DNA of 64,000 nt, taken from positions 124,001 to 188,000 of the forward strand of contig NZ_NCST01000116.1 in NCBI RefSeq assembly GCF_002088975.1. The letters run 5' to 3'. A program made the position numbers and the translations under genes. The notes under the pieces are model-generated. The model saw only the letters and a list, made by a program, of their open reading frames with translations, searched no databases and was not told the origin of the DNA. The stretch is from Henriciella aquimarina (lineage in GTDB: Bacteria; Pseudomonadota; Alphaproteobacteria; Caulobacterales; Hyphomonadaceae). This document shows positions 44,876 to 54,892 of the stretch, piece after piece. The first letter of the stretch is position 1; each line of letters starts with the position of its first letter.

Positions 44876-46753
44876 TCAGGCGTGCGCGCGTTTCGGCTTA
44901 TATTCCGGAACGAGATGCGAAAGCATCTGGATCGCCGCATTGCGCTCGCGCTGACGGGCCAGTTCGAGCAGCTCCTCGAGCTTCTCGTCGAAATCATTGG
45001 CGAGCCTCTGGCGGGAGGCAACCTTGTAGATGCCCTCCACGGCGGTCGCGTTCACGTCCTCATGATTGTAGGTCAGCATCTCGTGCATCTTCTCGCCGGG
45101 CCTCAGGCCCGTCGTGCGGATCTCGATATCGCGGCCGGGCACCAGCCCCTTCAGCCGGATCATGGCTTCGGCCAGCGCCTTGATCTTCACCGGCTCGCCC
45201 ATGTCGAGCACATAGAGCGAAGCCGTGCCCGGCGTGCCATTATTGGTGGCCGACTGCAGGACGAGGGCCGAGGCTTCTTCCACCGTCATGAAGTAGCGGG
45301 TGACGTCCGGATGGGTCAGCGTCACCGGCCCGCCCGCGGCAATCTGGCGCTCGAAGAGCGGCACCACAGAGCCCGACGAGCCGAGCACATTGCCGAAGCG
45401 CACCATGGACACGGCCAAGCTTGAGGCTTCCGCCTGCCGGGCTACCGCGATCTCGGCCAGGCGCTTCGTCGCGCCCATCACATTGTCCGGATTGACCGCC
45501 TTGTCTGTCGAGACAAAGACCAGCTTGCGGGTGTCGTTCTGGATCGCGGCTTTCGCCACCTTCATCGCCCCGCCGACATTGGTCAGGATCGCCTCGCAGA
45601 CATTGTTCTCCATCAGCGGGACATGTTTCAGCGCGGCGGCATGGATCACGATATCCGGGCTGCACATCGAAGTAACACGCCCGATCCGGACATCGTCGCG
45701 CACATCGCCCAGTTCGATATTGATCCGGATGTTCGGAAACTCGCTTCGAAGCGCGAGATCGACCTCATAGAGATTGTATTCCGACGCATCGAGAATCGTC
45801 AGCGAGGCCGGGTTCATCCGCGCACACTGGCGCGCCAGCTCCGAGCCGATCGTGCCGCCCCCGCCGGTAACCAGAATATTCGCGCCTTCAACCAGGTCCG
45901 CCACCGGGCGGCTGTCGAGCACGCGTTCGCGCCGGCGCAACAGGTCGGCCGGGCGTATAGGCAGCATGGCCCCGCCCTCACCGGCGGCATCCAGCGTCAT
46001 GACCTCGGCCTTGTGATTGGCCGCCTCTTCGAGAATCTGCGTCATGTAGAGCCGGTCTTGAGCGACCCCGGCGACGGCGACGAGCGGCGTCTTGCCATAG
46101 CGCAGCGAGAGCACGTCCAGCACCTTGCCGAGATCCTCGATCCCGCCCATCACCGGCACGCCCCGGATGGCGCGGCCAAGCTCGACCGAGTCCGGCTCCA
46201 GAAGGCCGAGAATGCGGACCTTGGCGCCATCGTTTTTCTCGTTCAGCCGGCGCAGGATGATCGGGGCTTCGGTGGCCTTGGCGATCAGGACAGCCGCCGG
46301 AGCGCCGGGCCGGGCGCGCGACAGGAAGATCTGGAACGGACGCTGGGTCGACCGGCCGAGCGCGATCATCCGCCCCAGGAAAAGGAAACCGAGCCAGAGC
46401 GCATCCGCAATGAAGATCGCCGAACGCGGAAACCCGACCAGCCGGTTCCAGAGGAACATGATCGGCAGGAACATCAGCGTTGCAATGCACACACCCTGCA
46501 CGATCTTGACCGCATCGCCCCAGCCGGCATGGCGCCAGACCTGCCGGTGCACCCGCATCATGTAGAAGGCGGTCAGGGCCACCAGGGAAAAGGTCAGCGT
46601 CGCGACCACGCCTGACTGCCAGGCATCGGGCGGCGCGCCGTCGGTCGCGATCCAGCGGCTGCCCACCGCGATGGCCATGGCCGCGGCTGCCGCCAGCGTA
46701 TCAAAGCCGAGCGTCAGCGCCATGGCGCGGCGGGCTTCGTCGCGCGGGCTCAT
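44876..46753 (-). CDS. FlaA1/CapD-like nucleoside-diphosphate-sugar dehydratase
   Basis: A 625-residue membrane-bound SDR for surface polysaccharide sugars. There are four N-terminal membrane helices (about 10-130), a cytoplasmic Rossmann-like region, and a catalytic domain from about 285 with VTGGGGTIGSELARQCA, HAAALKHVPLMENNVCEA and VSTDKAVNPDNVMGATKR. Such enzymes 4,6-dehydrate and often 5-epimerise UDP-GlcNAc, the first step to sugars such as QuiNAc or bacillosamine. It overlaps the heparinase-like gene by four bases. Confidence 0.93.
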   Translation of the reverse strand: MSPRDEARRAMALTLGFDTLAAAAAMAIAVGSRWIATDGAPPDAWQSGVVATLTFSLVALTAFYMMRVHRQVWRHAGWGDAVKIVQGVCIATLMFLPIMFLWNRLVGFPRSAIFIADALWLGFLFLGRMIALGRSTQRPFQIFLSRARPGAPAAVLIAKATEAPIILRRLNEKNDGAKVRILGLLEPDSVELGRAIRGVPVMGGIEDLGKVLDVLSLRYGKTPLVAVAGVAQDRLYMTQILEEAANHKAEVMTLDAAGEGGAMLPIRPADLLRRRERVLDSRPVADLVEGANILVTGGGGTIGSELARQCARMNPASLTILDASEYNLYEVDLALRSEFPNIRINIELGDVRDDVRIGRVTSMCSPDIVIHAAALKHVPLMENNVCEAILTNVGGAMKVAKAAIQNDTRKLVFVSTDKAVNPDNVMGATKRLAEIAVARQAEASSLAVSMVRFGNVLGSSGSVVPLFERQIAAGGPVTLTHPDVTRYFMTVEEASALVLQSATNNGTPGTASLYVLDMGEPVKIKALAEAMIRLKGLVPGRDIEIRTTGLRPGEKMHEMLTYNHEDVNATAVEGIYKVASRQRLANDFDEKLEELLELARQRERNAAIQMLSHLVPEYKPKRAHA

Positions 46754-48477
46754 GCCGGTCTGTCCTTGAGAAAGGCCCAGCGCACGGCATTGGGCGGTTC
46801 CGACCCGTCACTGTCGGCATCGGCGCGCCCGCTCAGCACGATTTGCAGGCTCTGCTCGACCACACCGCGGCCGAGATAGATCGTCTTTTCAAGCCGGGCG
46901 GCTTCATGGCTGGTCTTGAAGCGCCAGACCGCCCCGCTCTCGGTTTCCAGCCTGATCGAGGAGGCGCCGGTATCGGCGCGCACGGTCGGGTGCAGATGGA
47001 AGCGCACGACATAGGGGATGGTCTCCTGCCGCTCGGCCGGGCCTTGAGAGACGGGCCGGGCCAGCGAATCCTCCCCGGTCAGGCGGCGCCCGTCGCCCGC
47101 CATGAAGAGCCGGCGGCGGTGCAACAGGCCGAAACGCTTCTTGTAACCGCCATGCTGGGCATCGAGCCAGATCTCTTCGGCCTCTTCCAGGCGCTTGGCG
47201 GAAATGCCGTCCGGACCTTCGGGAAAGGTCAGCCCTGTCTCGTCATTGCGGTGGAAGGGGGCGGAGTCCTCGCCCGCCAGGATCAGGGTCGAATGCGCGC
47301 TGGTGCGGCGCACGGCCGCCTGCCAGTCAATGTCGATTTCCGGGCTGTAGCCGCAGGAAGTGACCAGCCGGGCATCGCCATCATGCAGTTCGAAGCCGAG
47401 CGCGCCGGCATGGGCACCGTCGCCGAACGGTTCTTCGGGCGCACTGCCCGCATCCAGCAGCAGGCAGGTCGCGCCCTTGTGCAGTTTGTGAAAGCCGGAT
47501 TTCGGTGCCACGGTGAAGCGGCGCGGCGAGCTTCCGAGACAGGCAAGCGCGGCATCCACGGTTTCCGGCAGGCTTTCCTGGCCGTCATTGAACGGCGGCA
47601 GGGCGCCGTCTCCGGCACGGAAAAACCCGACCATGCCGCCGAGGCGCTGCATCCAGGAGGTCACGAAATCCGGAACGGTGCGTTCGGAGCGCTCGATGAG
47701 ATCCTTGAGCACGCAGAGATCGACCAGCACGCGTAATCCGCGCGCCGGCGCCCGCGTCACATGCCCGCCATCGGGCAGGATCTGCGCGGTGCATTCGCTG
47801 TCGAGACGCGCCATGGCTTCGTCGAAGCCCTTGCCCCGCTTCAGGCAGATAGCATTGGCCGCCAGCACCACCGCCATGCGCCAGCGCGCCGGCGGGTCGG
47901 TACAGTCATCATGCAGGGTCTCGATATGGCGGATCTGCCGGGCGAGCACCTCAAGGCGCTGGTGGATGACCACATCGCCGCCCTGTTCGAACAGGCCCGG
48001 CCCGCAGAGCATCCAGTTCCAGACCCGGTCGGCGGTACAGCCCGCCCGCCAGGCAAACCCGTTGAACCGGCCGTAATTGTCGATCCAGTCATCGACGAGG
48101 AAGCGCGCCCGGTCAGCCCCTGCCTCGCCCTGGGTGAAAACGTCGCCCAGCCAGTCGAACCGGTGGACCCGGTCGGCAAAATGTTTCGAGGGCAGCTCAC
48201 GCGACCAGGGCGGGCGTCCGTCCGTCATCTGCATCTTCGCCATGCCGATGCGCCAGATGTCGCGCATCAGGCTTTCGCCGCGCAGCTCGTCCGGCGGCGC
48301 AACAGCGCGGGGATAGATCCCGAACCCGTCAGGCGCGGTGCCGGCGATCTTCAGCCTGTGAATGGGGCTGGCCGTGGCTTCTTCGCCCGCCTTTCCGGTC
48401 AGCCGGGCCCAAAGCTCGGCATCCTGCTCCGGCGTGCGCCGCGAGGGCGGGGGTGTTTTTGCATACTCGACTGACAT
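46750..48477 (-). CDS. heparinase II/III family protein
   Basis: A 575-residue protein with an N-terminal alpha/alpha toroid (about 80-330, e.g. WLGDVFTQGEAGADRARFLVD) and a C-terminal beta-sandwich heparinase II/III-like domain (about 340-540, with LHDGDARLVTSCGYSPEI). No signal peptide is obvious. Relatives sit next to purH in many alphaproteobacteria and are of unproven function. It starts 22 bases after rpe and overlaps the sugar dehydratase gene by four bases. Confidence 0.86.
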   Translation of the reverse strand: MSVEYAKTPPPSRRTPEQDAELWARLTGKAGEEATASPIHRLKIAGTAPDGFGIYPRAVAPPDELRGESLMRDIWRIGMAKMQMTDGRPPWSRELPSKHFADRVHRFDWLGDVFTQGEAGADRARFLVDDWIDNYGRFNGFAWRAGCTADRVWNWMLCGPGLFEQGGDVVIHQRLEVLARQIRHIETLHDDCTDPPARWRMAVVLAANAICLKRGKGFDEAMARLDSECTAQILPDGGHVTRAPARGLRVLVDLCVLKDLIERSERTVPDFVTSWMQRLGGMVGFFRAGDGALPPFNDGQESLPETVDAALACLGSSPRRFTVAPKSGFHKLHKGATCLLLDAGSAPEEPFGDGAHAGALGFELHDGDARLVTSCGYSPEIDIDWQAAVRRTSAHSTLILAGEDSAPFHRNDETGLTFPEGPDGISAKRLEEAEEIWLDAQHGGYKKRFGLLHRRRLFMAGDGRRLTGEDSLARPVSQGPAERQETIPYVVRFHLHPTVRADTGASSIRLETESGAVWRFKTSHEAARLEKTIYLGRGVVEQSLQIVLSGRADADSDGSEPPNAVRWAFLKDRPA

Positions 48478-48499
48478 CGACTGCCCGATCTCGTTCAGT

Positions 48500-49168
48500 T
48501 CAAGTCACCATCTCGCCGCGCAAGGCCGCAATGTTCTCAGCATAGTTTGACGGGCCTCCCTTAAAAGCGGCTGAACCCGCCACGATCGCCGTCACACCGG
48601 CGGAAATCGCCGCCGGGGCCGTCTTAGGATTAAGGCCGCCATCGACCTCAAGTATAATATTGCGGCCACTCTCGTCGATTTTACGGCGAAATGCCTCGAT
48701 CTTGCGCAGCTGGCTGTCGATGAAGCTCTGCCCGCCAAAGCCGGGATTGACCGACATCACCAGGATCAGGTCGACATCGTCGATGATCGGATCGACCACA
48801 TCGGCGTGCGTGCCCGGATTGATCGCCACGCCGCGCTTCATGCCCGCCGCATGGATGGCCTGCAGGGTCCGGTGGATGTGGGGACCGGCTTCGGGATGGA
48901 CGGTGAGGATGTCGGCGCCGGCCTGTGCGAACGCGTCGATATAGGGATCCACGGGCGCCATCATCAGGTGGACGTCGAACGGTTTGTCGGTGTGCGGCCG
49001 CAGCTTTTCGATCACGGGCGGGCCAAACGTCAGGTTAGGGACGAAATGGCCATCCATCACATCGACATGGATCATGTCGGCGCCGGCCTTGTCTATGGCA
49101 CGGATTTCCTCGCCCAGCCGGGCAAAGTCAGCCGAAAGAATCGAGGGAGAAATCAGGACGTCGCGCAT
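48500..49168 (-). CDS. rpe: ribulose-phosphate 3-epimerase
   Basis: Interconverts ribulose-5-P and xylulose-5-P. The 222-residue TIM barrel shows [17 protein letters not shown] at the start, the metal-binding [17 protein letters not shown] and the second Asp in [11 protein letters not shown]. It begins a probable rpe-heparinase-dehydratase-purH-ybgC unit. A hairpin just upstream at 49178-49213 separates it from the glycine-zipper gene. Confidence 0.97.
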   Translation of the reverse strand: MRDVLISPSILSADFARLGEEIRAIDKAGADMIHVDVMDGHFVPNLTFGPPVIEKLRPHTDKPFDVHLMMAPVDPYIDAFAQAGADILTVHPEAGPHIHRTLQAIHAAGMKRGVAINPGTHADVVDPIIDDVDLILVMSVNPGFGGQSFIDSQLRKIEAFRRKIDESGRNIILEVDGGLNPKTAPAAISAGVTAIVAGSAAFKGGPSNYAENIAALRGEMVT

Positions 49169-49177
49169 GATTACCGC

Positions 49178-49213
49178 CTAAAACCAAACCGCCGCCAGCA
49201 CAAGGCTGGCGGC
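49178..49213 (-). terminator. hairpin terminator upstream of rpe
   Basis: GCCGCCAGC (49191-49199) and GCTGGCGGC (49205-49213) form a nine-base stem with an ACAAG loop. Read on the minus strand it is followed by a T-rich run (GGTTTGGTTTTAG). It lies 48 bases after the glycine-zipper gene and ten bases before the rpe start, so it could end one transcript and leave the next to its own promoter. Confidence 0.55.
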
Positions 49214-49260
49214 ATCATTGGCTCTGTCAAAATTACGGGCTCAGGCCCCAGGCTGAGCGC

Positions 49261-49758
49261 CTAGTAGTAGCCTGCCGGCGCAACAGTGACGCGGTCGGCG
49301 CCGAAGGTCACGTTCACACGCGTGCCGGGCTGGATGAAAATATCAGCGCCCTGCACGATTTCCTTCACTTCGCCGGAATCGAATCGCACCGTGTAGGCGT
49401 AACCGCGGCGGGTGTTCATGCCCTTGCCGAGCTCATTGCCGGCCAGACCACCGAGAACGGCGCCGCCAACAGCCCCGGCTGTTTGCGCCTTGTCGCCGCC
49501 GCCAAGCTCGGAGCCGGCGAGACCGCCAAGCACCGCACCGGTGGCCACACCGAGGATTGAATTGTCAGGACGGATCTGGACTTCACGCACGGCCGTTACC
49601 GTGCCTTCGCGAACGGTCGAGGCGTAGCCAACACCGGTCGAGCTGACAGTGTTCGCGCCATAGCCACTGGCACAGCCCGCGAGCGCGAGCGTCAGGGCGG
49701 CAAAAGCGCCAGCCATCATCTTGCTCGGCGTCTTAACGGTTGCTGTTTCAGGTGTCAT
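49261..49758 (-). CDS. glycine-zipper outer-membrane lipoprotein
   Basis: A 165-residue lipoprotein of the SlyB/Rick_17kDa_Anti (17-kDa surface antigen) type. The lipobox is LALAGCASG. Two glycine-zipper helices follow (about 70-110: GVATGAVLGGLAGSELGGG and AVGGAVLGGLAGNELGKG), then a small beta domain (about 115-160) with RVNVTFGADRVTV. Members help outer-membrane integrity under stress. AAGGAG precedes the ATG at 49758. Confidence 0.88.
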   Translation of the reverse strand: MTPETATVKTPSKMMAGAFAALTLALAGCASGYGANTVSSTGVGYASTVREGTVTAVREVQIRPDNSILGVATGAVLGGLAGSELGGGDKAQTAGAVGGAVLGGLAGNELGKGMNTRRGYAYTVRFDSGEVKEIVQGADIFIQPGTRVNVTFGADRVTVAPAGYY

Positions 49759-49870
49759 TGGGTGCTCCTTTGCACATTGGACGCGTCCAGTATCAGATGT
49801 GACGGCTGAACCGTATATGAACCCGCACGGGCGAATTTATGGCAATACGCGCCGCAATCGGAAAAAGCGA

Positions 49871-51154
49871 TCAGGACTTTCCCGTAAGCCGCGAGATGAA
49901 GAAAATGTCATGACCGAACTGCCCATTCGGCAGGGTCAGCAGGTCACCCTCAGGTGTCAGCCCCGACGCAAAAGCCCCCGCCTCTCCCGGCGTGATCGGC
50001 ACGCGCTGGAGACCGGCCTCGTTCATGACCGCCTCGACGACGCCAGCCCCTTCCCGCTTGAGCGGCGTGCAGACGCAATAGACAAGCGTTCCACCGGGCG
50101 CGAGGAGACGCGCCGCCGCCTTCAGAAGCCGGGCCTGAACGTCCGGGAAGCGGGCAATATCGCCCGGTGACTTGATCCAGGCGCCTTCCGGATGGCGCCG
50201 CAGCGTGCCAAGCGCCGAACAAGGCGCGTCCAGCAGGATCCGGTCGGCCTTTGTCTCCGGCGTCCAGTCCTCGAGCTTCGCGGTCACGACCTCGACATTC
50301 GCCGACAGATCCGTCCGGGAAAGATTCTCTTCCACTCGTTTCAGACGCGCACCCGACCGGTCGAGCGCGACGACGCTGGCGCCCGTGGCCGCGAGCTGCA
50401 TCGTCTTGCCGCCCGGGGCGGCACAGAGATCGAAGACCGTTTCCCCGGGCTGCGCGTCCAGAAGCTGCGCCGGCAGGACAGCGGCGGCGTCCTGCACCCA
50501 CCAGTCTCCGGCCTCATAGCCCTCAATATCGCTGACCGTCCCGCTCGGCATGCGCAGGCTGCCCGCCCCGATCACCTCTGCACCGAGAGGCCCGGCAAGG
50601 GAGACCGCCCCCGCCGGCGCTTTCGGCGTGAGATGCAGCTCCGGCTCTTCGGTCTGGGCCGTTGCCATGGCGGTCGTAGCCTCGACGCCAAGGCTGGTCA
50701 TCAGCTCCACCGTCAGCCAATCCGGCCAGACGGCTGTTACCGGCGCGGCATCGAAGTGCGACCGGTCGGCGACCGCCTTGCGCAGCACGGCATTGAGAAA
50801 CCCGGCCGCCGACCGCGCGCGCGGCCAGGCCTTGGCGGCGCTGACGGTCTCGCTGACGACGGCATGCGGCGGGGTTTCCAGAAGCCAGGCCTGGGCTGCC
50901 CCGATCCGCAACAGGGCCCGGGCCGGTGGCGTCGCGGTTTCCAGCGGCCGCGACAGGAAGGGCGCAAGCCCCTTGTCGATACGGCCGAGCTGGCGCAGTG
51001 CGGCGCTCGCCATGGCGCGGGCAAAGCCGCGATCCGGGCCTTTCAGGGTAGAAAAGACCTCCGACGTCTCCATCGCCTCGTCGAGCGTGCGGCGATTGTC
51101 GAGCGTCTCGATCAGCAGGTTTGCGGCGGCGTGTCGGGCTCTGGCTCCACTCAT
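49871..51154 (-). CDS. rsmB: 16S rRNA (cytosine-967-C5)-methyltransferase
   Basis: Methylates C967 of 16S rRNA with SAM. The 427-residue product has an N-terminal NusB-like domain (about 1-140: [22 protein letters not shown]) and a SAM domain with [17 protein letters not shown], the [15 protein letters not shown] block (motif IV Cys) and the [13 protein letters not shown] block (catalytic Cys). It overlaps the htpX end by four bases. Confidence 0.95.
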   Translation of the reverse strand: MSGARARHAAANLLIETLDNRRTLDEAMETSEVFSTLKGPDRGFARAMASAALRQLGRIDKGLAPFLSRPLETATPPARALLRIGAAQAWLLETPPHAVVSETVSAAKAWPRARSAAGFLNAVLRKAVADRSHFDAAPVTAVWPDWLTVELMTSLGVEATTAMATAQTEEPELHLTPKAPAGAVSLAGPLGAEVIGAGSLRMPSGTVSDIEGYEAGDWWVQDAAAVLPAQLLDAQPGETVFDLCAAPGGKTMQLAATGASVVALDRSGARLKRVEENLSRTDLSANVEVVTAKLEDWTPETKADRILLDAPCSALGTLRRHPEGAWIKSPGDIARFPDVQARLLKAAARLLAPGGTLVYCVCTPLKREGAGVVEAVMNEAGLQRVPITPGEAGAFASGLTPEGDLLTLPNGQFGHDIFFISRLTGKS

Positions 51155-52062
51155 CCCCAGGGCCCGGCGCGGTGGTCAGCCGGCTCGGCCGCGGCGAGAT
51201 TACCGGAGGGGGCGATATTCATCTCGGTGGCGAGCTTCCGCAGTGCCTCGATCCGGTTGGCCGTGGCCGGGTGGGTCGAGAAGAGATTGTCGCCCTTCCG
51301 CCCGGCGAGCGGGTTCATGATGTACATATGAGCCATGGCCGGATTGTCTTCGGCGCGCTGATTCACGGTGGCGCGCGCCCCGCGGTCGATTTTCTGCAGC
51401 GCCGAAGCAAGCCAGTGCGGATTACCGCAGATTTCCGCGCCGCGCCGGTCGGCTTCGTATTCGCGCGAGCGGCTGATCGCCATCTGGACAAGGCCCGCCG
51501 CCATCGGCGCGAAGATCATGATCGCGATGGCGCCGAGAATGCCGCCGCGCTCGCGGTTGCCGAAGAAGATCGCGAAATTCGCCAGCATGCCGATCGCCCC
51601 GGCAATCGTCGCCGTGACCGTCATGGTCAGCGTGTCGCGATGCTGCACATGGGACAGCTCGTGCGCCATGACGCCGGCGACTTCCTCGCGCGTCAGCATG
51701 TTCAGCAGGCCCATGGTGGCGCAGACCGCCGCATGGTTCGGGTCCCGGCCGGTGGCGAAGGCGTTCGGCTGCGGAGTATCGATGACATAGATGCGCGGCT
51801 GCGGCAGCCCGGCATGCTCGGCCAGGGCCTTGGTATCGCTCGCAAAAGTGCGCAGTACGGGCGAGCGCTCATCCTCGGCCACTTCGCGCGCGCCCTGCAT
51901 GCGCAGCACGATCTTGTCGGCATTCCAGTAGGAGAAGGCGTTCATCACGACAGCGACGCCAAAGGCGATTGCCATGCCGACCGCCCCACCGACCAGATAG
52001 CCAACCGCCATGAACAGTGCAGTCAGGGCGGCCAGCAGCATGAAGGTTTTTATTGTGCCCAC
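51151..52062 (-). CDS. htpX: HtpX family membrane zinc metalloprotease
   Basis: A 303-residue inner-membrane protease for damaged membrane proteins. Visible are two N-terminal helices (about 5-45), the zinc site H134-E135-x2-H138 in [13 protein letters not shown], two further helices (about 145-195) and the third ligand Glu in [12 protein letters not shown]. The start is a GTG at 52062 preceded by AAGGAG at a long spacing of 11. It overlaps rsmB by four bases and is divergent from the SdhAF4-like gene. Confidence 0.95.
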   Translation of the reverse strand: MGTIKTFMLLAALTALFMAVGYLVGGAVGMAIAFGVAVVMNAFSYWNADKIVLRMQGAREVAEDERSPVLRTFASDTKALAEHAGLPQPRIYVIDTPQPNAFATGRDPNHAAVCATMGLLNMLTREEVAGVMAHELSHVQHRDTLTMTVTATIAGAIGMLANFAIFFGNRERGGILGAIAIMIFAPMAAGLVQMAISRSREYEADRRGAEICGNPHWLASALQKIDRGARATVNQRAEDNPAMAHMYIMNPLAGRKGDNLFSTHPATANRIEALRKLATEMNIAPSGNLAAAEPADHRAGPWG

Positions 52063-52150
52063 GGGGATTCGAACTCCTTGATAGACAGCCGCAACTTTTT
52101 AATCTCTCTCAGGCGATTATATGGAAAGCGTTAACGCATGTGGGAGTCAC

Positions 52151-52360
52151 ATGCAGCCGGATGACAGAAATATCATGACACGCAAATTGCCCCCCGAAGC
52201 CGAACGCGCCCTTGCCGAAGCCCAGGCCCGCCGTGAAGCCCAGCTCGAGAGGGAAAAAGAGCTCGAGACACAGCGCGAAGGCGAAAATGGCGGTCCGAAG
52301 CACCGCGAGCCGACCCGGTTTGGCGACTGGGAGCGCAAGGGCATCGCCTACGACTTCTGA
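52151..52360 (+). CDS. DUF1674 (SdhAF4-like) succinate dehydrogenase assembly factor
   Basis: A 69-residue protein with a charged helix (RALAEAQARREAQLEREKEL) and the DUF1674 C-terminal signature EPTRFGDWERKGIAYDF. DUF1674 proteins are related to eukaryotic SDHAF4, which binds the flavinated succinate dehydrogenase subunit (family knowledge); the bacterial role is inferred. Starts at 52121, 52151 and 52175 are in frame; 52151 has GGGAG four bases before and is used here. Confidence 0.85.
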   Translation: MQPDDRNIMTRKLPPEAERALAEAQARREAQLEREKELETQREGENGGPKHREPTRFGDWERKGIAYDF

Positions 52361-52503
52361 GCACGGTTAATTTTCGCCGCCTGCGTGAACGGGGCTCGCC
52401 CACCGGTTTAAGCCGTTTGCATCCCCGCTCAACGAGGCGTTTACTGGCTCCCTGGCCTTGCCGCTTGTGGCCGGCCACTATGTAGTTTCCGCCCGGGGAG
52501 GCG

Positions 52504-52923
52504 ATGGACATGTCAAAACGCAACCGTCTTGGCCTTCTCGCCAGCGCCTTTTTCCTGTTTGCCGCGCCAGCCATGGCGGACGGCTATGCGAACACATCAG
52601 TTCAGCGCGGGCCTGGCCCGCTTGAAGCACAAGCCGCGCCGCCGGCTGAAAACTGCGAACTGATGGGCGGGGACTGGTATTGCCCGCCGCAACCGACCGA
52701 AACCCTGAGGCCCGAAAAGCCGGAAGTCCGCTATGTGGAAAGATCTTGCTGTCGGCCTGCCCCGGCCGAAGCCGAGGGCCTGGTCATCGACGTCTCCGGC
52801 TTTGACGGCGGCGTGGGGAGCGGGGTCAGTGGCAATTTCCATCCTGTCGGCGGCCGCAGGGTTCTCCTGCGCCGCCCCGAGCGGCCGCGCCGCGTCTTCC
52901 CGTCACCGGGCAGACGGCCCTAG
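52504..52923 (+). CDS. small exported Cys/Pro-rich protein of unknown function
   Basis: A 139-residue protein with a signal peptide (KRNRLGLLASAFFLFAAPAMA) and a mature part with CELMGGDWYCPPQP, ERSCCRPAP, and a Gly-rich then Arg/Pro-rich tail (VGSGVSGNFHPVGGRRVLL). Four Cys suggest disulfides. No family recognised. GGGGAGGCG precedes ATG 52504 (a second ATG is at 52510). Its stop shares CTAG with that of the convergent epimerase-like gene. Confidence 0.62.
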   Translation: MDMSKRNRLGLLASAFFLFAAPAMADGYANTSVQRGPGPLEAQAAPPAENCELMGGDWYCPPQPTETLRPEKPEVRYVERSCCRPAPAEAEGLVIDVSGFDGGVGSGVSGNFHPVGGRRVLLRRPERPRRVFPSPGRRP

Positions 52924-53936
52924 ACCACACCCAGCCGGATCAGGCTTTCCGCACTCGCCTTGATCGCGTCCTCCGACGGGATCGGCATGATCCCGAGCAC
53001 ATTGCGCAACTTGTCATTGGAGAAGTTCCGCTTCTTGCCGAGTTCCGGCAGGATCTGCTTCAGCGGCGGATTGAGATTGGCCATCAGGCGGACAAGCCAG
53101 TTCGGCAGTTCGCCCTTCGGGATTTTCCGGTCCGGAAACGCCGTTCGCAGAACCTCGCCCATCTCCTGCATCCACATCACCCTGTCGCCCACAATGAAGC
53201 GCTCGCCAGCGGCTTCCGGCAGGATCATGGCGCGGGCATGCGCCTCGGCCACGTCGCGCACATCGATGATGCCGAAGCTCAGCTTCGGGAAGGCCGGCAA
53301 CTTGCCCTGCAGCGGCTGCGAGACGACCTGCAGGGATGAGGAGACATCCTCGCTCATGGCCGGGCCGAGCACGGCCACCGGATTGATGACGGCCAGTTCG
53401 AGGCCATGGCCCTCGCCGTTCAGATAGTCCCAGGCGGCCTTTTCGGCGATGGTCTTCGAGCGGGCATAGGCGGTATTGTCCTTGAGATTATCCGCGTCCG
53501 ACCAGTGCGCTTCGGTCAGCGGTGACGGGCGGTTGCCCCCCCAGCCATAGCCGATCGCGGCCATGGAAGAGGTCATCACGACGCGCTTCACGCCACTGGC
53601 TTTCGCCGCCTTGAGAACCCGTAAAGCTCCGTCCCGGGCGGGAACAATTAGGTCCTCAGCCCTTTTCGGCGTGTTGGCCGGAAAGGGCGAAGCGACATGC
53701 TGGACATAATCGACGCCCTCGACGGCCTTCGCCCAGCCGGCGTCACGAGACAGGTCCGCCTCGACAATCGGTACATTGATCGCGCGCCCGGCATAGGCCG
53801 ACAGCACCTCGTTGAGCCGCTTTGCCTTGCGCTCGGAGCGGGCCGTGCCACGCACCGCATACCCCCTGTCGAGCAGGTTCAGGATGAGGTGCGAGGCGAT
53901 GAAGCCGGTCGCACCGGTAACGAGGACAGTTTCCAT
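52920..53936 (-). CDS. NAD(P)-dependent epimerase/reductase, extended SDR
   Basis: A 338-residue extended SDR resembling dihydroflavonol-4-reductase/aldehyde reductase types. The cofactor motif is VLVTGATGFIASHLILNLL; the active-site region includes MTSSMAAIGYGWGG and the Tyr-x3-Lys in AYARSKTIAEKAAWDYL. GGAGG stands six bases before the ATG at 53936. Substrate unknown; an aldehyde or ketone reductase is the best guess. Confidence 0.85.
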   Translation of the reverse strand: METVLVTGATGFIASHLILNLLDRGYAVRGTARSERKAKRLNEVLSAYAGRAINVPIVEADLSRDAGWAKAVEGVDYVQHVASPFPANTPKRAEDLIVPARDGALRVLKAAKASGVKRVVMTSSMAAIGYGWGGNRPSPLTEAHWSDADNLKDNTAYARSKTIAEKAAWDYLNGEGHGLELAVINPVAVLGPAMSEDVSSSLQVVSQPLQGKLPAFPKLSFGIIDVRDVAEAHARAMILPEAAGERFIVGDRVMWMQEMGEVLRTAFPDRKIPKGELPNWLVRLMANLNPPLKQILPELGKKRNFSNDKLRNVLGIMPIPSEDAIKASAESLIRLGVV

Positions 53937-54029
53937 GGGGGCCTCCGGGCACAAGTCTGTCACCTGAAGGATAACAGACTTGTTCAGGGCCTGCCCGTTT
54001 TATCTGGGCACCGCGGTCCCGGTCTGCGG

Positions 54030-54809
54030 CTAGCGGAAGACGTCGCCGATCCTGTCTATCGACGTGCCTTCCTTCAGATCACGCAGATGGACATAGAGGA
54101 CCGCCACGCCGACGGCGGCAACCACGCCGGAAACCATGGCCAGCACGGCTTCAAGCAGGGCGTGCCAGAGGCTGAACGTGCCGAAGGTCGCATAGGTCTG
54201 TGTCGCGGCCATGGAGCCAAAGCTCAGAAGCCCGATGACGAGGCCGGCAACCGTGAAGGCGATGAAGGCCAGCACCATCAGCCCGAAAATCCGCCAGCGC
54301 TGGCCTTCGGTAAGGTCCATGCTTCGCCCGAACGCGCCAAAGATTCCGGTCCGCTCGGCCACGAAGGCCGGCACAGCCACGGCCCAGAAGGTCATCAGGA
54401 TCAGGCCCGGCACGATCAGCAGCATGAAAGCAATCGCATAGCCGAGGCTGAGCAGGATGGAGAGGGCCAGAAGCGGCAGGAAGAGGCCAAGCGCCGTCGA
54501 CAGCGAAGTATTGAAGCTGGACGGCCGGTTGGACATTGTCTCCACCGTCGTATGGACGGCGGCCGCCTGCAGGAGCAGCGGCAGCAGGCCGAGAAGGATG
54601 TTCGCCGCTATCATGCCGAAGGAGATATTCGGCATCGCACCGCCGGTGGTCACGGCCTGCTCGATCCACTGGGCCGTCAGCCAGGACAGGATGAGGTTCG
54701 GGATGCCGACGAAAACAAGCGCCAGAAGGGCCAGCTCGCTGAAGCGCTGGCCGATGACGCTGAAGGTCTTTTCGAAGACATAGCCGATATCGAGATTACG
54801 GTTTTCCAT
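54030..54809 (-). CDS. multi-pass membrane protein of unknown function
   Basis: A 259-residue inner-membrane protein with about six hydrophobic segments (e.g. ELALLALVFVGIPNLILSWL, LLPLLLQAAAVHTTVETM, LALSILLSLGYAIAFMLLIV). The block VPGLILMTFWAVAVPAFVAER is typical of the glycerophosphodiester-phosphodiesterase-associated membrane domain (YciC/DUF-like family). No enzymatic residues are evident. It is a single gene between the epimerase-like gene and the EamA transporter. Confidence 0.72.
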   Translation of the reverse strand: MENRNLDIGYVFEKTFSVIGQRFSELALLALVFVGIPNLILSWLTAQWIEQAVTTGGAMPNISFGMIAANILLGLLPLLLQAAAVHTTVETMSNRPSSFNTSLSTALGLFLPLLALSILLSLGYAIAFMLLIVPGLILMTFWAVAVPAFVAERTGIFGAFGRSMDLTEGQRWRIFGLMVLAFIAFTVAGLVIGLLSFGSMAATQTYATFGTFSLWHALLEAVLAMVSGVVAAVGVAVLYVHLRDLKEGTSIDRIGDVFR

Positions 54810-54892
54810 GCACAGCCCCCGGGGTTCTATTTAGGGAACGCAATCGAGCACAATTTGCCGCCACGAACAATCTGGGACGGCGCCTGAAACCC

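Noticed and set aside
52066-52080. GGAGTTCGAATCCCC-like T-arm pattern (minus strand) before htpX
   Set aside because: Only a T-arm-like word is present; no anticodon arm, D arm or acceptor stem could be folded around it. The GGAG is better read as the htpX ribosome site.
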